Source: Halopelagius longus (GTDB lineage Archaea; Halobacteriota; Halobacteria; Halobacteriales; Haloferacaceae). From it: 64,000 nt of DNA. The position numbers were made by a program, and so were the translations under genes. A model generated the notes under the pieces. That model had not been told where the DNA came from and did no database searches. It saw only the letters and a list, made by a program, of their open reading frames with translations. Below, in pieces: positions 24,207 to 33,439 of the stretch (the stretch's first letter is position 1; each line of letters opens with the position of its first letter). Location: contig NZ_FNKQ01000003.1 of NCBI RefSeq assembly GCF_900100875.1, forward strand, positions 682,001 through 746,000, read 5' to 3'.

Positions 24207-25339
24207 GCGGCTTCGTCTTCTCGGAGAAGCCCATCGAAATCGAGTCCGGCGAGGGCGCGCACCTGTACAGCCCCGACGGCGCCGAGTACCTCGACTTCGG
24301 CGCGTCGTACGCCGTCGCCGCCCTCGGCCACTCCCACCCCGCCGTCACCGAGGCGATACGGGAGCAGGCGGCCAAACTGACGTACGTGCAGGCGTCGTAC
24401 CCCGTCGCCGCCCGCACCGAACTGTACGAGAAACTCGCGACGCTCGCGCCCGGCGATCTCTCGAACGTCTGGCTCTGTAACTCCGGCACCGAGGCCAACG
24501 AGGCGGCGATGAAGTTCGCCCGGTCGGCGACCGGACGCTCGAAGGTGATCGCCACGAAGCGCGCGTTCCACGGCCGCACGATGGGTTCCTTGGCGATGAC
24601 GTGGAAAGACGAGTACAAGCGGCCGTACGAACCGCTGGCGGGCGACGTGGAGTTCGTCACCTACGGCGACGCCGAGGAACTGCGCGAGGCCGTAGACGAG
24701 GAGACGGCCGCCGTCTTCCTCGAACCCGTGCAGGGCGAGGGGGGCATCCACCCCGCGACGGCGGAGTACCTCGAAGTCGCCCGCGAGGCGACCGAAGACG
24801 TCGGCGCGGCCCTCGTCTTCGACGAGATTCAGACGGGCGTCGGCCGTACCGGCACGCTCTGGGCGTGCGAACAGGTCGGCGTCGTCCCCGACGCGATAAC
24901 GTCCGCGAAGGGCATCGCCAACGGCCTCCCCCTCGGAGCGACGATGGTCGCTGATTGGATAGCCGAAAACCCCGGCAACCACGGGTCCACCTTTAGCGGC
25001 GGCCCCGTCGTCTGCGCCGCGGCGAACGCGACGCTCGACACCATCGTCGAGGAGGACCTGCCCGGCCACGCCGCCGAGGTGGGCGAGTACCTCCGCTCCG
25101 AGATAGAACGCGTCGCCGAGGAGGAGGACCTACCGGTGCGGGAGGTTCGCGGCAACGGCCTGATGATAGGGATACAGGTCAAGCGCGGCGCGAACCGCGT
25201 GCTGAAGAACCTCGCGCTGAAGGAGCAGATTCTCGCGCTCCCCGCCGGTCGGACCGTCGTGCGCCTCCTCCCGCCGTTGACGATAGAGGAGTCCCACGCC
25301 GACCGGTTCGTCGAGTCGTTCGCGGAGGTGCTGAGATGA
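24203..25339 (+). CDS. argD: LysW-semialdehyde aminotransferase (ArgD/LysJ type)
   Basis: A 378-residue class III PLP aminotransferase. Blocks: CNSGTEANEAAMKFAR, FHGRTMGSLAMTWK, LVFDEIQTGVGRTGTLWACE and the PLP lysine in ITSAKGIANGLPLGATM. It aminates the carrier-bound semialdehyde using glutamate, giving LysW-ornithine. The ATG overlaps the argB stop, and the argE start overlaps its stop, giving tight translational coupling. Confidence 0.94.
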   Translation: MSGFVFSEKPIEIESGEGAHLYSPDGAEYLDFGASYAVAALGHSHPAVTEAIREQAAKLTYVQASYPVAARTELYEKLATLAPGDLSNVWLCNSGTEANEAAMKFARSATGRSKVIATKRAFHGRTMGSLAMTWKDEYKRPYEPLAGDVEFVTYGDAEELREAVDEETAAVFLEPVQGEGGIHPATAEYLEVAREATEDVGAALVFDEIQTGVGRTGTLWACEQVGVVPDAITSAKGIANGLPLGATMVADWIAENPGNHGSTFSGGPVVCAAANATLDTIVEEDLPGHAAEVGEYLRSEIERVAEEEDLPVREVRGNGLMIGIQVKRGANRVLKNLALKEQILALPAGRTVVRLLPPLTIEESHADRFVESFAEVLR

Positions 25340-26409
25340 GCATCGAACTCGACCACGACGCCTTCGAAGTGCAGGAGGGACTGACCGAGGGCCTGACCGA
25401 GGCGCAGACGCTGCTTGCTGACCTCGTCTCCATCCCCTCGCAGTCGGGCGACGAGGCGGCCGCGGCGGAGCGTCTCAAGGAGTACTTCGAGGAACACGAC
25501 CGCGAGGTGTGGATAGACGAGGTGGGCAACGTGCGCGCGCCCGCCGACGACTCGGTGCTTCTGACCTCTCACATCGACACCGTGCCGGGCGACGTGCCCG
25601 TGAAAGTCGAAGACGGCGTGCTGTGGGGCCGCGGAAGCGTGGACGCCACCGGACCGCTGGCGGCGATGGCCGTCGCCGCCGTCCAAACCGGCGTCTCGTT
25701 CGTCGGCGTCGTCGGCGAGGAGACGAACTCCCGCGGCGCGTGGCACCTCGTCGAGGACCGCGAGGAGCCCGGCGCCGTCGTCAACGGCGAACCCTCCGGG
25801 TGGGACGGAATCACCCTCGGCTACCGGGGGTTCCTCTCGGGAACGTACGTCGCCACGAGCGAACTCGGCCACTCCTCCCGGCCGGAGAACAACGCCATCC
25901 AGTCGGCCGTCAACTGGTGGTCCCGCGTCGCGGAGTTCTTCGACGCGGACGAGTCCGACGGCGTCTTCGACACCGTGACGACGAAGCCCGTCAAATTCGA
26001 CGGCGGCCCCACGGAGGACGGACTGGCGGTGGAGGCGACGGTGGACGTGCAGTTCCGCGTCCCCCCGCGTCTCACCATCGACGACGTGCGCGAAGTCGCC
26101 GAGGGCGAACTCACGCGCGGGAGCGTCCACTGGGAGAAGCCCATCCCGCCCGTGATGACGAGTCCCCGAACCGAGGTGGCGCGGGCGTTCCGCGTCGCCA
26201 TCCGGCAGGCGGAGGGCGAACCCCGCTTGCTTCGGAAGACCGGAACCAGCGACATGAACATCTTCGCCGGGGAGTGGGACTGCCCCATGGCGACGTACGG
26301 CCCCGGCGACTCGGACCTCGATCACTCGCCGAACGAACACTTGGACCTCGCGGAGTACGACAGTTCCATCGAGGTACTGACGGACGTCTGCGAGACGCTC
26401 ACAGACTAA
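25336..26409 (+). CDS. argE: LysW-ornithine hydrolase (ArgE/LysK type)
   Basis: A 357-residue M20-family metallohydrolase. Zinc ligands are visible in LTSHIDTVPGD, WGRGSVDATGPLAAM and the catalytic GEETNSRGA. It releases ornithine from the carrier protein, regenerating LysW. Placement after argD and before argF fits this step. The N-terminal 20 residues are charged and variable. Confidence 0.93.
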   Translation: MSIELDHDAFEVQEGLTEGLTEAQTLLADLVSIPSQSGDEAAAAERLKEYFEEHDREVWIDEVGNVRAPADDSVLLTSHIDTVPGDVPVKVEDGVLWGRGSVDATGPLAAMAVAAVQTGVSFVGVVGEETNSRGAWHLVEDREEPGAVVNGEPSGWDGITLGYRGFLSGTYVATSELGHSSRPENNAIQSAVNWWSRVAEFFDADESDGVFDTVTTKPVKFDGGPTEDGLAVEATVDVQFRVPPRLTIDDVREVAEGELTRGSVHWEKPIPPVMTSPRTEVARAFRVAIRQAEGEPRLLRKTGTSDMNIFAGEWDCPMATYGPGDSDLDHSPNEHLDLAEYDSSIEVLTDVCETLTD

Positions 26410-26424
26410 CTGGAGACTATCCGG

Positions 26425-27321
26425 ATGCTCGAAACCGACCACTTCCTCGACATCGACGACGTGACGACGGACGAACTGGAGACGATACTCGACCGCGCCG
26501 CGGCGATAAAGAGCGGCGCGGACGACGCTCGACTCCCCGAGCGAACGCTCGGGATGCTGTTCGAGAAGCCGAGCACCCGGACGCGAATCTCCTTCGAGAC
26601 GGGCATGACCCAACTCGGCGGCCACGCCGTCTTCCTCGGCCCCGACGACATCCAACTGGGTCACGGCGAACCCTTATCCGACACTTCGCGCGTGCTCTCG
26701 CGGTACGTGGACGCGGTGATGGCGCGCCTGTTCTCCCACGAGGACCTCGTGGAGATAGCCGAGTACGCCGACGTGCCGGTCGTCAACGGCCTGACCGACG
26801 ACGCCCACCCCTGCCAGACGCTCGCGGACCTTCTGACCATCAGGGAACAGTTCGGCGGGTTCGACGGCGTGCAGGCGGCGTGGGTCGGCGACGGTAACAA
26901 CGTCGGCCAGTCGTTCGTCGTCGGCGCGGCGATGGCCGGACTCGACCTGACGGTGGCGACGCCGCCCGACTACGGCATGTCCGAGAAGTGCGTCGAACAG
27001 GCCGCCGAGTTGGGTCACGAACCGACCATCGTGGACACGCCGGAGGAGGCCGTCGAAGGCGCCGACGTGGTGTACACCGACGTGTGGATTTCGATGGGAC
27101 AGGAGTCCGAACGCGACGAGAAACTGCAGGCGTTCGAGGGGTATCAGGTGAACGAGGACCTCCTCTCCGGCACGGACGCGAAGGTGATGCACTGCCTGCC
27201 CGCCCACCGCGGCGAGGAGATAACAGACGACGTTCTCGAATCGGACCGCGCCCTCGTGTGGGACCAAGCGGAGAACCGCCTGCACGCCCAGAAGGGGCTG
27301 TTGGTGGAGTTGCTCGAGTAG
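26425..27321 (+). CDS. argF: Ornithine carbamoyltransferase
   Basis: A 298-residue carbamoyltransferase. The carbamoyl-phosphate motif EKPSTRTRISFE is at about residues 50-61; HPCQTLADLLT and the ornithine motif HCLPAHRGEE follow. It makes citrulline from ornithine and carbamoyl phosphate, feeding argG at the other end of the cluster. Fifteen bases after argE and last in the operon; the next gene is an unrelated MFS transporter. Confidence 0.96.
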   Translation: MLETDHFLDIDDVTTDELETILDRAAAIKSGADDARLPERTLGMLFEKPSTRTRISFETGMTQLGGHAVFLGPDDIQLGHGEPLSDTSRVLSRYVDAVMARLFSHEDLVEIAEYADVPVVNGLTDDAHPCQTLADLLTIREQFGGFDGVQAAWVGDGNNVGQSFVVGAAMAGLDLTVATPPDYGMSEKCVEQAAELGHEPTIVDTPEEAVEGADVVYTDVWISMGQESERDEKLQAFEGYQVNEDLLSGTDAKVMHCLPAHRGEEITDDVLESDRALVWDQAENRLHAQKGLLVELLE

Positions 27322-27432
27322 CGGACCGGGTGTATCGGAACCGGAGTAACCGGCCCCTTTCGTGGTTTCTTACCCGGCGGCGGCCCTCGCGGAGCGTAGA
27401 GACCGACCGCCGGTCACTCGGAGTTTCGTCGG

Positions 27433-28605
27433 ATGAGATGGAGATACCGAGAGACGGTTCTGACGCTCTGTACCGTCGCGTTCTTCGTGACGATGGTCGG
27501 ACGACTGGCGATAAGCCCGCTCATCCCGGACATCGCCGCCGAGTTGGACATCTCGAACTCCCTCATCGGCGGGGCGTTGACGGCGATGTGGGTCGCGTAC
27601 GCCGCCGTCCAGTTTCCGAGCGGCGTCCTCGCGGACCGGTTCGGCGAACGCGTCGTCGTCCTCGTGTCCGTGGCCGGTACCGGCCTCACGACGCTCCTGA
27701 TAGCCGTCGCGCCGGGATTCGCCGTGTTCCTCCTCGGGACTATCCTGCTGGGGGCCGCGGCGGGCCTGCACTACAGCGTCGCTACCGCGCTCATCACCCG
27801 GACGTACGACGACATCGGCAAGGCCATCGGCCTGCACAACTCCGGCGGCCCCCTCGCGGGACTCGTGACGCCCGTCGCCGTCACGTGGGTCGCCGTCTCC
27901 CACGGGTGGCGGACGGCCGTCGGACTCGTCGCGGCCCTCGCCGCGCCCGTCGCCGCCCTCTTCTGGTGGCGGATTCGCCCGACCGAACCGCGACGGCCCG
28001 AGCAACCGATGCGAGAGCGGTTCGACCTCGGACCGATACTGACGCTTCTCTCCCGGCCGAGTATCGCCTTCACGAGCGTCGTCGCCACCCTCGCGGACTT
28101 CACGTGGCAGGCGTTGGCATCCTTCCTCCCGACGTTCTTCGTCCAGCATCACGGCTACTCGCAGACGATGGCGGGGACGCTCTTCGCGGGCTACTTCGTC
28201 GCGCAGGGAGTCCTGCAGGTCGGCGTCGGCGAACTCGCCGACCGATTCGGCCGCGACGCGGCGGCGGGGACGTGCATGGTCGCCGGCATCGCCGGCTTCG
28301 CCGTCCTCCTAGCCGGGCCCGGCCTGCCGTGGACGTGGGCCGGCATCGGCCTCCTCGGACTCGGGATGGGGTGGGGCGCGGCGGTGTTCCCCCGATTCAT
28401 GGACAACCTCTCGGCGGCCGAGCAGAGTTCCGGGTTCGGCCTGATTCGGACGACGTACATGGCCGTCGCCGCATCGGGGTCAGTCGTCGTCGGAGTTCTC
28501 GCGGACCTCTTCGGGTGGACCGTCTCGTTCGGCTTCCTGATGGCGCTTCTCGCCGTCGCCGGCGGGTTGCTCGCCGGGAACAGGGTTCTCGGACTCGACT
28601 ACTGA
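27433..28605 (+). CDS. MFS transporter
   Basis: A 390-residue major facilitator with 12 predicted helices. The cytoplasmic loop motif ADRFGERVVVL follows helix 2, and a second copy, LADRFGRDAAAGT, follows helix 8, showing the duplicated six-plus-six design. The start is ambiguous between ATG 27433 and ATG 27438 in another frame; 27433 gives the continuous protein. Substrate not identifiable. It lies 111 bases after argF; whether it is co-transcribed is unclear. Confidence 0.88.
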   Translation: MRWRYRETVLTLCTVAFFVTMVGRLAISPLIPDIAAELDISNSLIGGALTAMWVAYAAVQFPSGVLADRFGERVVVLVSVAGTGLTTLLIAVAPGFAVFLLGTILLGAAAGLHYSVATALITRTYDDIGKAIGLHNSGGPLAGLVTPVAVTWVAVSHGWRTAVGLVAALAAPVAALFWWRIRPTEPRRPEQPMRERFDLGPILTLLSRPSIAFTSVVATLADFTWQALASFLPTFFVQHHGYSQTMAGTLFAGYFVAQGVLQVGVGELADRFGRDAAAGTCMVAGIAGFAVLLAGPGLPWTWAGIGLLGLGMGWGAAVFPRFMDNLSAAEQSSGFGLIRTTYMAVAASGSVVVGVLADLFGWTVSFGFLMALLAVAGGLLAGNRVLGLDY

Positions 28606-28614
28606 GGCGATTCG

Positions 28615-28989
28615 CTACTCGTCGGCGTCGTCAGGCGAATCCTGACTGCTTGCCGAACCCTGTTCGGCAACGTCGCGAGACTCGGTCTGGTGGGCCGACG
28701 AACGTCGTTCGTCGACACCGTCGCCGCCCGACTCCGCGGCGAGTTGAATCGCGCGGGAGATGACGTACAGGAGGACGACGCCCGCGCCGACGGCGAGGAC
28801 GAACTGGCCGAGGACGGCGAACGGGGCACCGACCCACGAGGGACCGAAGAGGAACGCGGCGGCGAACGGGAGGAGTGCCACGCCGACGAACACCACTGTC
28901 AGTTCGGCGATGGGGCGCGCTTCGTAGTACAGTCGATGCAGGTCGATATCGCCGGTTTCCGGGTCGATGAGCGGATTGGAGGGCGGCAT
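28615..28989 (-). CDS. Conserved haloarchaeal two-helix membrane protein
   Basis: A 124-residue protein. An N-terminal segment (PSNPLIDPETGDIDLHRLYYEARP) is followed by two membrane helices, about residues 30-50 and 56-82. A polar Ser/Asp/Glu tail of about 40 residues is probably disordered. No known domain recognised. It faces the MFS gene tail to tail. Confidence 0.7.
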   Translation of the reverse strand: MPPSNPLIDPETGDIDLHRLYYEARPIAELTVVFVGVALLPFAAAFLFGPSWVGAPFAVLGQFVLAVGAGVVLLYVISRAIQLAAESGGDGVDERRSSAHQTESRDVAEQGSASSQDSPDDADE

Positions 28990-29046
28990 CCGTCAGCCAG
29001 TTTCGGCGGCACACATATCAATCGGGCGGAACGTGCCGACTGAGGA

Positions 29047-29805
29047 TTACTCCCCGTCGGCCCACGCGGGCCGTTCGACGCTCACGTTTCCGACCGCTTC
29101 GAGCGAGTAGCGGGGTGCGACGCGGAACTCCTCACCCGAGGCGTCGGTGCCCTCGGCCGCGCCGCGGAACTCGTAGACGAGGCCGTCGCTTCCGACGAGA
29201 ACCTGCGACCGGAACGTCGAGACGTTCCAGTCGCCGAACGCGTCCGCCGAGAGGTCCGACTCGTCGGCTTCGAGGACGACCAGCGTCTCGCCGTCGCGTT
29301 CGACGGTGCCGACGGGTTCGTGGTCGGCGGCGCGGAGGAACTGCGCGAGTCTGTCGTCGCGGACGAACGAGTCGGGGACGGCGGCGGCGTCTTTCGACCG
29401 AGGGGCCGTCCGCACGTCGGTGTCGTTCCCGCGGTGGGTCCTGACGTGCATCGTCTCGCCGTCGAGGAACACCTCCCTGTCGGGGCCGGACGTGTTCACG
29501 TCGTACCGAACGCGAGAGCGGTCGGCGGTGGCCCGCACGGACTCGTCGCCACCGATACTGTTCGTCCGCAGGGCGAACCCCTCGCCGTAGAGTGCGGCGC
29601 GGTTCGCGTCGATGAGGGCGTCCGCGTCGACGCCCGACTCGGAGACGCCCGGCGGGAGCTCCTCGGGGAGCGACTCCGACGGCGACACCCACTCGCTCCC
29701 GGCGGTGGGCGAGTCCGAGAGTGCGTTACACCCCGAGAGGACGAGGAGGAGGGCGACTGCGACAGTGACGGTGGAGGTTCGGGGACGCACGGAGAGAAGT
29801 GACAT
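29047..29805 (-). CDS. Predicted lipoprotein (DUF7537-like)
   Basis: A 252-residue protein with an N-terminal signal of about 25 residues ending in the lipobox VLSGC. The mature part begins with a Ser/Glu/Pro linker followed by a beta-rich domain (ALYGEGFALRTNSIGG, MHVRTHRGND, QVLVGSDGLVYEFRG). It resembles haloarchaeal lipoproteins grouped under DUF7537, named from memory. Probably anchored on the outer face of the cell membrane. Function unknown. Confidence 0.75.
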   Translation of the reverse strand: MSLLSVRPRTSTVTVAVALLLVLSGCNALSDSPTAGSEWVSPSESLPEELPPGVSESGVDADALIDANRAALYGEGFALRTNSIGGDESVRATADRSRVRYDVNTSGPDREVFLDGETMHVRTHRGNDTDVRTAPRSKDAAAVPDSFVRDDRLAQFLRAADHEPVGTVERDGETLVVLEADESDLSADAFGDWNVSTFRSQVLVGSDGLVYEFRGAAEGTDASGEEFRVAPRYSLEAVGNVSVERPAWADGE

Positions 29806-29846
29806 TTCGGTGCCACAAATAGGTTCGCAGGGGGAGTTCGCTCCGT

Positions 29847-30179
29847 TCAGCGGAGTGCGTCGCGGAACGTCGGGTACGTCAGTCCCAGCACCGCGCCGTA
29901 GACGAGGTGGCCGACGAGACTCGTGACGTTCACGTTCGGAAGCGGCGGGTTCGCCGGCGACCCGACGGCGGAGAGCCAGATAGGCACCACCACGACGGCG
30001 AGGACGGCCCAGACGGCCATGCCGTATGCGATGCCGAGTCCGACGCTCTTCCCCGTCGTCAGATCCGTTCGCGTCGCCGCGATAGCGGCGAAGACGACGC
30101 CGAGTACCGCGCCGTGGGCCACGTGGATGGTGAATCCGGTCGCGCCGCCGGAGAGGAAGTACATCGAGGGGATGGCCAC
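29847..30179 (-). CDS. Small polytopic membrane protein, probably shortened N-terminus
   Basis: A roughly 110-residue membrane protein with three visible helices and the conserved end LPNVNVTSLVGHLVYGAVLG. I place the start at a GTG (30179); ATG 30164 is also possible. The frame is open further upstream and reads ALDGLVAIEVAIPSMYF, overlapping the mscS 3' end. Related proteins, as far as I recall, have an extra N-terminal helix between the two halves of that sequence. A deletion or a missed start is therefore possible. Function unknown. Confidence 0.55.
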   Translation of the reverse strand: MAIPSMYFLSGGATGFTIHVAHGAVLGVVFAAIAATRTDLTTGKSVGLGIAYGMAVWAVLAVVVVPIWLSAVGSPANPPLPNVNVTSLVGHLVYGAVLGLTYPTFRDALR

Positions 30180-30211
30180 CTCGATGGCGACGAGTCCATC
30201 GAGCGCGACGG

Positions 30212-31051
30212 TCAGACGACGCTGATAGCCTCGCCGCCGAGGCGTTCCGTCACGGACTGGACGAAGTCGGAGCGCGTCGCCACGAAGTTCGCCCGCGAGG
30301 GGTCCGCAATCCAGAAGCGCGCTTCGAGTTCGACCGCCGAGTCGCCGAGTTCGGTGACGAGGACGGTCGGTTCGGGGTCGGTCAGAATCTCGGGGTTCTT
30401 CGCCGCCTCTTCGAGGACGACGGCGCGGACGCGAGAGACGTCCTCGTCGTAGCCGACACCGAACGCGACGCGTTGGCGGAGGGTGTCGTAGGCGACGGGG
30501 TTCGTCACGGCGTTGCCCGCGAGTTCCGAGTTGGGGACGGTGACGCGTTCGTTGTCGAACGTCCGGATGCGGGAGACGCGCAGGTCGATGTCCTCGACGC
30601 GGCCCGCCCGTTCGTTCCACTCCACCCAGTCGCCCACCTCGAACGGTTCGTCCTTCAGGATGAACACGCCCGCGACGAAGTTGCTCAACAGGTCCTGCGC
30701 GGCGAACCCGAGGGCCAGAGAGAGCGCACCGGCGACGGTGCCGAACGCGGCGATGACGCTTCCGAACCCGGCGACGGTGAACGCGAGGGCCAAGGCGAGC
30801 ACGAAGACCAGCGCGTGCGTCACGTCCGTCGAGAGGCTCTGTACCGTCGCGTCGAAGCCGCGCTCTCTCACCAGTCGCCCCACCAAGGGGACGACGACCA
30901 GTCGGCCGAGCGTCCACACCAAGAGCAACGCCAGGACGAAGGCGACGACGCGCCCCACGAGCATTCCGTACGACCGGAGCAGTTCCGCGACGGACGACGG
31001 AATCGGGCCGCCCTGAGCGACGGGAGAGGACGCGGCGAGGGAGAACGGCAT
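30212..31051 (-). CDS. mscS: MscS-family mechanosensitive channel
   Basis: A 279-residue small-conductance mechanosensitive channel. Three N-terminal helices end in the pore-lining helix FGTVAGALSLALGFAAQDLLSN. The beta domain carries the typical FILKDEPFEVGDWVEWN, followed by GRVEDIDLRVSRIRTFDNE and VPNSELAGNAVTN. It releases solutes on hypo-osmotic shock. The ATG at 31051 was chosen because the 52 residues upstream are atypical for the family and overlap the divergent helicase promoter. Confidence 0.92.
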   Translation of the reverse strand: MPFSLAASSPVAQGGPIPSSVAELLRSYGMLVGRVVAFVLALLLVWTLGRLVVVPLVGRLVRERGFDATVQSLSTDVTHALVFVLALALAFTVAGFGSVIAAFGTVAGALSLALGFAAQDLLSNFVAGVFILKDEPFEVGDWVEWNERAGRVEDIDLRVSRIRTFDNERVTVPNSELAGNAVTNPVAYDTLRQRVAFGVGYDEDVSRVRAVVLEEAAKNPEILTDPEPTVLVTELGDSAVELEARFWIADPSRANFVATRSDFVQSVTERLGGEAISVV

Positions 31052-31157
31052 TCGCACGCCGGTACGCCCGTCCGCCTGTTCGGGATTTTGGCTCCGTTCG
31101 CGACTGTATCCATCTCCGGACAGTCTCGCTCGGAACCGTATTCCCCCAACCGGGACG

Positions 31158-31163
31158 TTATAA
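31158..31163 (+). promoter_or_regulatory. TATA box of the XPD-like helicase gene
   Basis: ttataa lies 24-29 bases before GTG 31187. This spacing supports the GTG rather than the in-frame ATG 31208 as the start of a leaderless messenger. Confidence 0.5.
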
Positions 31164-31186
31164 CCGATGACGGGCAAAGGACGGAC

Positions 31187-33364
31187 GTGGCAGAGACGAG
31201 CGGGCACATGCGGTTCTTCCCGTACGAACGGCCGTATCCGAATCAGCGCGAGGCGATGTCGGGCATCGCCGAGGCGCTAGACGAGGAGCGAGACGTGCTC
31301 ATCGAGGGCGCGCCGGGGACGGGGAAGACGCTCTCGGCGTTGGTTCCGGCGTTGGAGTACGCACAGAGCGAGGACAAGACGGTGGTCATCACGACGAACG
31401 TCCACCAGCAGATGCGCCAGTTCGTCGAGGACGCGCGGGCCATCACCCGCGAGGAACCCATCCGCGCCGTCGTGTTCAAGGGGAAATCGTCGATGTGTCA
31501 CATCGACGTGGAGTACCAGGAGTGTCAGACCCTCCGCGACACGACGCGCAGTTTAGTCGAGAAAGAGGAGGACCGCGAGGAACTGTCGGAGCAGGCGAAC
31601 GCACTCGTCGAACGGATGCGGGAGGGCGAACAGGGCGCGGCGGAGGCCCGAACCGCCGTGACGGACGAACTCGACGAGTTAGACGAGGAACTCGAAGAAC
31701 TGCGGGAGGGGAACATCTGCGAGTACTACCACAACAACCTCACCGAGAACACCGACGAGTTCTTCCAGTGGCTGTTCGACGACGTGCGGACGCCCGACGA
31801 CATCTACGAGTACGCCGACCAGCGGAAACTCTGCGGCTACGAGCTTTTGAAAGAGGGGATGGAGGAGGTGGACTTGGTGGTCTGCAACTACCACCACCTG
31901 TTGGACCCGAACATCCGCGAGCAGTTCTTCCGCTGGTTGAACCGCGACCCCGAGGACGTCATCACCGTCTTCGACGAGGCGCACAACATCGAGTCGGCCG
32001 CCCGCGACCACGCGAGTCGGAGCCTCACCGAGAACACGCTCGAACAGGCGCTGAGCGAACTGGAAGACGCGGACGACTCCCGCACGGAGTCGGCGCGGAA
32101 CGTCCTCTCGGCCTTCCTCGGTGCGCTCCGGGAAACGTACGACGACGCCCTCGGCTTCGGCGAGAGAGAACAGGTCGGCGACGACTGGCACGACCTCTCC
32201 ATCGCCAACCGCGACAGGCGCGACGAGTTGACGCTGACGTTCCTCGACCGCTACGAGGGCCGCGGCATCGACACGGAGGTGGACCTCGCCCTCCAGTTGG
32301 GCAAGCGCCTCGACAGGGAGTACGAGGAGGCGTACAAGGACGGCGAGACGACGACCAGAAAGGAGTGTCAGACCCTGCAGGCCGCGGAGTTCGTCGCGGC
32401 GTGGATGGCCGACGGCGCGAAACTCGGCCAGCACCCGATGTGCTCGGTCCGGCGCGACGGCGGCACCGAGGAGGTGTACGGCCGCGCGGAACTGTACACC
32501 TGCATCCCACGCGAGGTGACGGAGACGCTGTTCGAGGAGGTGCACGCGAGCATCCTGATGAGCGCGACGCTCCGCCCGTTCGACGTGGCCGAGGACGTTC
32601 TCGGCCTCTCGGACCCGAAGACGATGGCCTACGGGTTGGAGTACCCCGAGGAGAACCGCCGGACGCTGGCCGTCGAGACGCCCGCCCTGTTCAAGAGCGA
32701 ACGCGAGGAACCGCGGACGCAAGAGAAACTGACGGACGTGCTCGCGGACGCCTCCCGGTTCACGCCGGGGAACACGCTCGTGTTCTTCCCGTCGTACTCC
32801 GAGGCCGAACGCTACCACGAACGACTCACGGAGCGGATGGACGTGACCGACCGACTCCTCTTGGACGAGGCGGGCACGCCCACCGAGGAACTGCGGCAGA
32901 CGTTCGTAGCGCACGACGGTGCCGTCCTCTTGACCTCCCTGTGGGGAACGCTCGCGGAGGGCGTGAGCTTCGACGGCGACGACGCGCGAACCGTCGTCGT
33001 CGTGGGCGTCCCCTACCCGCACCTCTCGGAACGGATGGAGGCGATACAGGACGCCTACGACAGGGCGTACGGCGACAGGCGGGAGGCGGGGTGGCGCTAC
33101 GCCGTCGAGATTCCGACGATTCGGAAGACGCGGCAGGCCCTCGGGCGCGTCATCCGGTCGCCGGAGGACTTCGGCGTGCGCGTCGTCGCGGACAAACGCT
33201 ACACGCGGGCGAGTTCCGAGATGGGCAAGTACGGCGTCCGTTCGACGTTCCCCCCGGAGGAGCGCGCGGAACTCGTAGACGTCGCGCCGGGGAAACTGAA
33301 GTTCGCGATGCTGAACTTCTACGCCGACCACGACGCCTACGACGGCGCGCCGCCGAGCCCCTGA
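31187..33364 (+). CDS. XPD/DinG-family ATP-dependent DNA helicase
   Basis: A 725-residue superfamily 2 helicase. Walker A reads EGAPGTGKTLSALVPAL; the DEAH box is VFDEAHNIES; helicase motif VI lies in RQALGRVIRSPEDFGVR. Cysteines between motifs Ia and II (MCHIDVEYQECQ, NICEYY, KLCGYE) have the arrangement of the XPD iron-sulfur cluster. It unwinds DNA 5' to 3' in known members, serving excision repair. I use GTG 31187, seven residues before ATG 31208, because of the TATA spacing. uvrB lies about 5 kb away on the other strand. Confidence 0.93.
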   Translation: MAETSGHMRFFPYERPYPNQREAMSGIAEALDEERDVLIEGAPGTGKTLSALVPALEYAQSEDKTVVITTNVHQQMRQFVEDARAITREEPIRAVVFKGKSSMCHIDVEYQECQTLRDTTRSLVEKEEDREELSEQANALVERMREGEQGAAEARTAVTDELDELDEELEELREGNICEYYHNNLTENTDEFFQWLFDDVRTPDDIYEYADQRKLCGYELLKEGMEEVDLVVCNYHHLLDPNIREQFFRWLNRDPEDVITVFDEAHNIESAARDHASRSLTENTLEQALSELEDADDSRTESARNVLSAFLGALRETYDDALGFGEREQVGDDWHDLSIANRDRRDELTLTFLDRYEGRGIDTEVDLALQLGKRLDREYEEAYKDGETTTRKECQTLQAAEFVAAWMADGAKLGQHPMCSVRRDGGTEEVYGRAELYTCIPREVTETLFEEVHASILMSATLRPFDVAEDVLGLSDPKTMAYGLEYPEENRRTLAVETPALFKSEREEPRTQEKLTDVLADASRFTPGNTLVFFPSYSEAERYHERLTERMDVTDRLLLDEAGTPTEELRQTFVAHDGAVLLTSLWGTLAEGVSFDGDDARTVVVVGVPYPHLSERMEAIQDAYDRAYGDRREAGWRYAVEIPTIRKTRQALGRVIRSPEDFGVRVVADKRYTRASSEMGKYGVRSTFPPEERAELVDVAPGKLKFAMLNFYADHDAYDGAPPSP

Positions 33365-33439
33365 CGCCGAGTCGCGGGAGGGTGTGCTAACCGCTACCAC
33401 TTCGAACGGCTCATACGCGTTCGGCCCAACACGGACACG

